A stretch of DNA of 34,128 nucleotides, taken from an uncultured Muribaculaceae bacterium. GTDB lineage: Bacteria; Bacteroidota; Bacteroidia; Bacteroidales; Muribaculaceae. The stretch is taken from NCBI GenBank assembly GCA_934590135.1, contig CAKTOT010000014.1, positions 1 to 34,128 on the forward strand. Reading direction: 5' to 3'. The position numbers and the translations under genes were made by a program. Numbering within the stretch: position 1 is the first letter of the stretch; each line of letters starts with the position of its first letter. Under the pieces are notes generated by a model. It ran no database searches and had not been told where the DNA came from. It saw only the letters and a list, made by a program, of their open reading frames with translations. Of this stretch, positions 32,747 to 34,128 are shown piece after piece.

Positions 32747-32823
32747 ATCAGGGGTGCTGAGCCTTGAGGTTCGGCTGAGATGATACCCTCATAACCTGTC
32801 GACGGATAATGCCGTCCGGGGAG
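32747..32823 (+). ncRNA. TPP riboswitch (THI element)
   Basis: The conserved blocks appear in order: GGGGTGC (32751-32757), CTGAGA (32775-32780), ATACCC (32783-32788 region), AACCTG (32793-32798) and GGATAATGCC (32804-32813), the last closed by a GAC/GTC stem. This is the thiamine-pyrophosphate aptamer (THI box). It lies between the promoter and thiD, so it should lower thiD-thiS expression when TPP is abundant. The aptamer ends 1-2 nt before an ATG (32825). A downstream hairpin at 32871-32892 (AACGGA/TCCGTT plus GG/CC) may be part of the expression platform. Confidence 0.95.
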
Positions 32824-32824
32824 T

Positions 32825-33919
32825 ATGAACGACGTACGAGCCAAAGTGCACAGCCCCTTGTGTATTTGTCGGAACGGATATGTTCCGTTACCGGAATTTG
32901 TTTCGAGAACACGTGTGCAACAAATAGGCTCTATGCAAGATACAGACAACCATATTTCATCATTCGACGGATGTTGCGCCCAAGGTGCAACGCCGTGCGA
33001 CATATATGCGTGCAAAGACGGTCGCCAACGCCCTACGGTGCTCACTGTGGCCGGTAGTGATAGTATAGGAGGTGCCGGCATCCAAGCCGACATCAAGGCG
33101 TGTATGGCCTTAGGGGTCTTTACTATGACCGCGATTACGGCCGTCACCTCCCAAAACACCGTAGGTGTACGCTCCTACCTGAATGTCGGAGCCGAGTCGG
33201 TGCGAGCCCAGCTTGAAGCCGTCTTTGATGACGTGCGCCCCGATGCAGTCAAAATAGGCATGGTTCCCGATGGTGCCACTGCCGTCGCTATAGCCGAGGT
33301 GCTGGCTCGGCGTTACGCCGGCCCGGTGGTGCTTGATCCGGTGGCCGTAGCCACCAGTGGCGACCGCCTCAGTGATGACAGTGCCGCCGCCGAGATGGTT
33401 CGTCGACTTTTCCCGATGGCGACAGTCGTGACGCCCAATATCCCCGAGGCAAGTATGCTCACCGGAATGGATATAGCGACGCGAGCCGATATGGAGTCTG
33501 CCGCGCGTGCTATCATTCGTCGCTACGGCTGCCGAGCCGTACTCCTTAAGGGCGGGCACCTTGTCTCAGACCTATCTATGCAAGCTATCGATAAAGAACA
33601 AGGTATAACACCCACAACATCGACACATACTGCAAAGTCGGACGTGGAGCACACGGTGGACATCTTGGTGCAGTCTGCCGATGTTCCGGCGCGAGTATTC
33701 GAAGGTCCGGTAGTGCATACGCCCAATACACATGGCACCGGCTGTACGCTGTCCTCTGCCATAGCGGCATATCTTTCGCGAGGCTATACCTTGGAAGATG
33801 CTGTCGCCGGCGCCAAGGCTCGGCTCACCGAGGCCTTGCGCGCCGGTGCCGATTACCGCTTCGGCCATGGCCACGGCCCGGCGCTACTGATTTGGAATTC
33901 ACCGATAGAAGGTTTTTAA
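32825..33919 (+). CDS. thiD: Hydroxymethylpyrimidine kinase / HMP-phosphate kinase ThiD, extended N-terminus
   Basis: 364 aa from ATG 32825; ThiD is usually about 260-275. It phosphorylates HMP and HMP-P, supplying the pyrimidine half of thiamine. The ribokinase-like core begins at about residue 70: RPTVLTVAGSDSIGGAGIQA, then MTAITAVTSQNT, VVLDPVAVATSGDRL, TPNIPEASML, and catalytic GTGC (304-307) in HGTGCTLSSAIAAYLSRG. About 70 residues precede the core from 32825, or about 33 from the alternative ATG 32933; they are polar and Cys-rich (CICRNG, DGCCAQG, DIYACKDG) and match nothing I know. A small insert (about residues 258-275, Thr/Ser/His-rich) is also unusual. The gene is directly under the TPP riboswitch. 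Which ATG is used is unresolved; 32933 would leave 108 nt as expression platform. Confidence 0.9.
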   Translation: MNDVRAKVHSPLCICRNGYVPLPEFVSRTRVQQIGSMQDTDNHISSFDGCCAQGATPCDIYACKDGRQRPTVLTVAGSDSIGGAGIQADIKACMALGVFTMTAITAVTSQNTVGVRSYLNVGAESVRAQLEAVFDDVRPDAVKIGMVPDGATAVAIAEVLARRYAGPVVLDPVAVATSGDRLSDDSAAAEMVRRLFPMATVVTPNIPEASMLTGMDIATRADMESAARAIIRRYGCRAVLLKGGHLVSDLSMQAIDKEQGITPTTSTHTAKSDVEHTVDILVQSADVPARVFEGPVVHTPNTHGTGCTLSSAIAAYLSRGYTLEDAVAGAKARLTEALRAGADYRFGHGHGPALLIWNSPIEGF

Positions 33920-33920
33920 G

Positions 33921-33973
33921 GACATTAAAGACATTAAAGACATTAAGTTCCAAAGACATTAAGTTCCTTAAAG
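33921..33973. repeat. Tandem GACATTAA repeat between thiD and thiS
   Basis: GACATTAA occurs at 33921, 33930, 33939 and 33955. The first two units are 9 bp (GACATTAAA); the last two are 16 bp or more (GACATTAAGTTCC plus AAA or TTAAAG). The block is inside the thi transcription unit, 1-54 nt after the thiD stop, and is AT-rich with no coding potential. Its words recur in other gaps of the window. Confidence 0.75.
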
Positions 33974-34014
33974 GCCCTAAGTGCCGTTCTTTTACAATAA
34001 AACTCCATACAAAT

Positions 34015-34128
34015 ATGACCATTATCATCAACAGCAAATCGTATAATGTGCCCGTGGGCGCCACCCTGGTCGAGGCATTGCAAAGCGTGCTCGGCACCAT
34101 AGAGGGTATGGCCGCTGCCGTCAACGGA
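34015..34128 (+). CDS. thiS: Sulfur carrier protein ThiS, 3' end cut by window
   Basis: The first 38 codons are present. ThiS carries sulfur as a C-terminal thiocarboxylate for the thiazole of thiamine. The ubiquitin-like start is clear: MTIIINSKSYNVPVGATLVE, then ...GMAAAVNG, which aligns with the family pattern 'I.vNg......TL.eLL......GvAVAvN'. The C-terminal Gly-Gly lies beyond the window. It is 95 bp after thiD with no new promoter seen, so it belongs to the same riboswitch-controlled unit; further thi genes probably follow. Confidence 0.88.
   Translation, partial: MTIIINSKSYNVPVGATLVEALQSVLGTIEGMAAAVNG

Noticed and set aside
1..34128. CRISPR arrays, tRNA/rRNA genes, insertion sequences, prophage or toxin-antitoxin genes
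   Set aside because: I scanned all gaps and both strands and saw no spaced identical repeats, cloverleaf-like runs, transposase motifs or phage structural genes.

Overview
This window reads as chromosomal DNA of a member of the order Bacteroidales (Bacteroidetes). Evidence: repeated matches to the Bacteroidetes housekeeping promoter (TTTG/TTG, 19-21 nt, TAnnTTTG), almost no Shine-Dalgarno signals, the families DUF6242, DUF6089 and DUF4491, a long-form IspG, a fused BioG-BioC, and the block DUF6089-uppS-bamA-ompH-ompH. A gut family such as Muribaculaceae would fit, but the sequence alone does not prove it. I see no phage, insertion sequence, CRISPR array, tRNA or rRNA; the window is core genome.

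Layout. 1-1620: 3' part of a U32 'peptidase' (RNA-hydroxylase type). 1760-4195: patatin lipase fused to an outer-membrane barrel. 4433-5428: ribD. 5552-12448: a co-directional envelope cluster (DUF6242 lipoprotein, DUF6089 barrel, uppS, bamA, two OmpH/Skp chaperones), closed by a 30-bp-stem hairpin shared with the convergent bioD (12540-13184, minus). 13447-21349, plus strand: PASTA protein, rluD, rpoN, PAP2-family membrane protein, purE, ispG, M16 peptidase. 21472-29549, minus strand: bioGC fusion, small membrane-anchored unknown and gpmI (one operon), SprT-like metalloprotease, NSS transporter, AMP-forming acyl ligase. 29732-30745: TlpA-type thioredoxin. 30705-32613, minus strand: VanZ-like, DUF4491 and a hemerythrin-LuxR regulator. 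32735 to the end: a TPP-riboswitch operon, thiD then thiS (cut by the window end).

How the genes work together. UppS makes the undecaprenyl carrier for cell-wall and surface glycans. BamA with the two Skp-like chaperones inserts barrels, whose clients would include the DUF6089 protein and the patatin barrel. IspG supplies isoprenoid precursors for UppS. BioGC and BioD are early and late steps of biotin synthesis, on separate transcription units. ThiD and ThiS belong to thiamine synthesis under TPP feedback.

Most interesting points. First, a RIC/YtfE/ScdA-like di-iron hemerythrin domain with the complete ligand set, fused to a LuxR-type HTH (31636-32613): a candidate NO/O2/redox-sensing transcription factor. 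Second, the TPP riboswitch that abuts an unusually long, Cys-rich ThiD N-terminus. Third, AT-rich intergenic repeats built from GACATTAA/CATTAAAG words. I found no clear new multi-gene system; the hemerythrin-LuxR regulator is the best candidate for undescribed biology.
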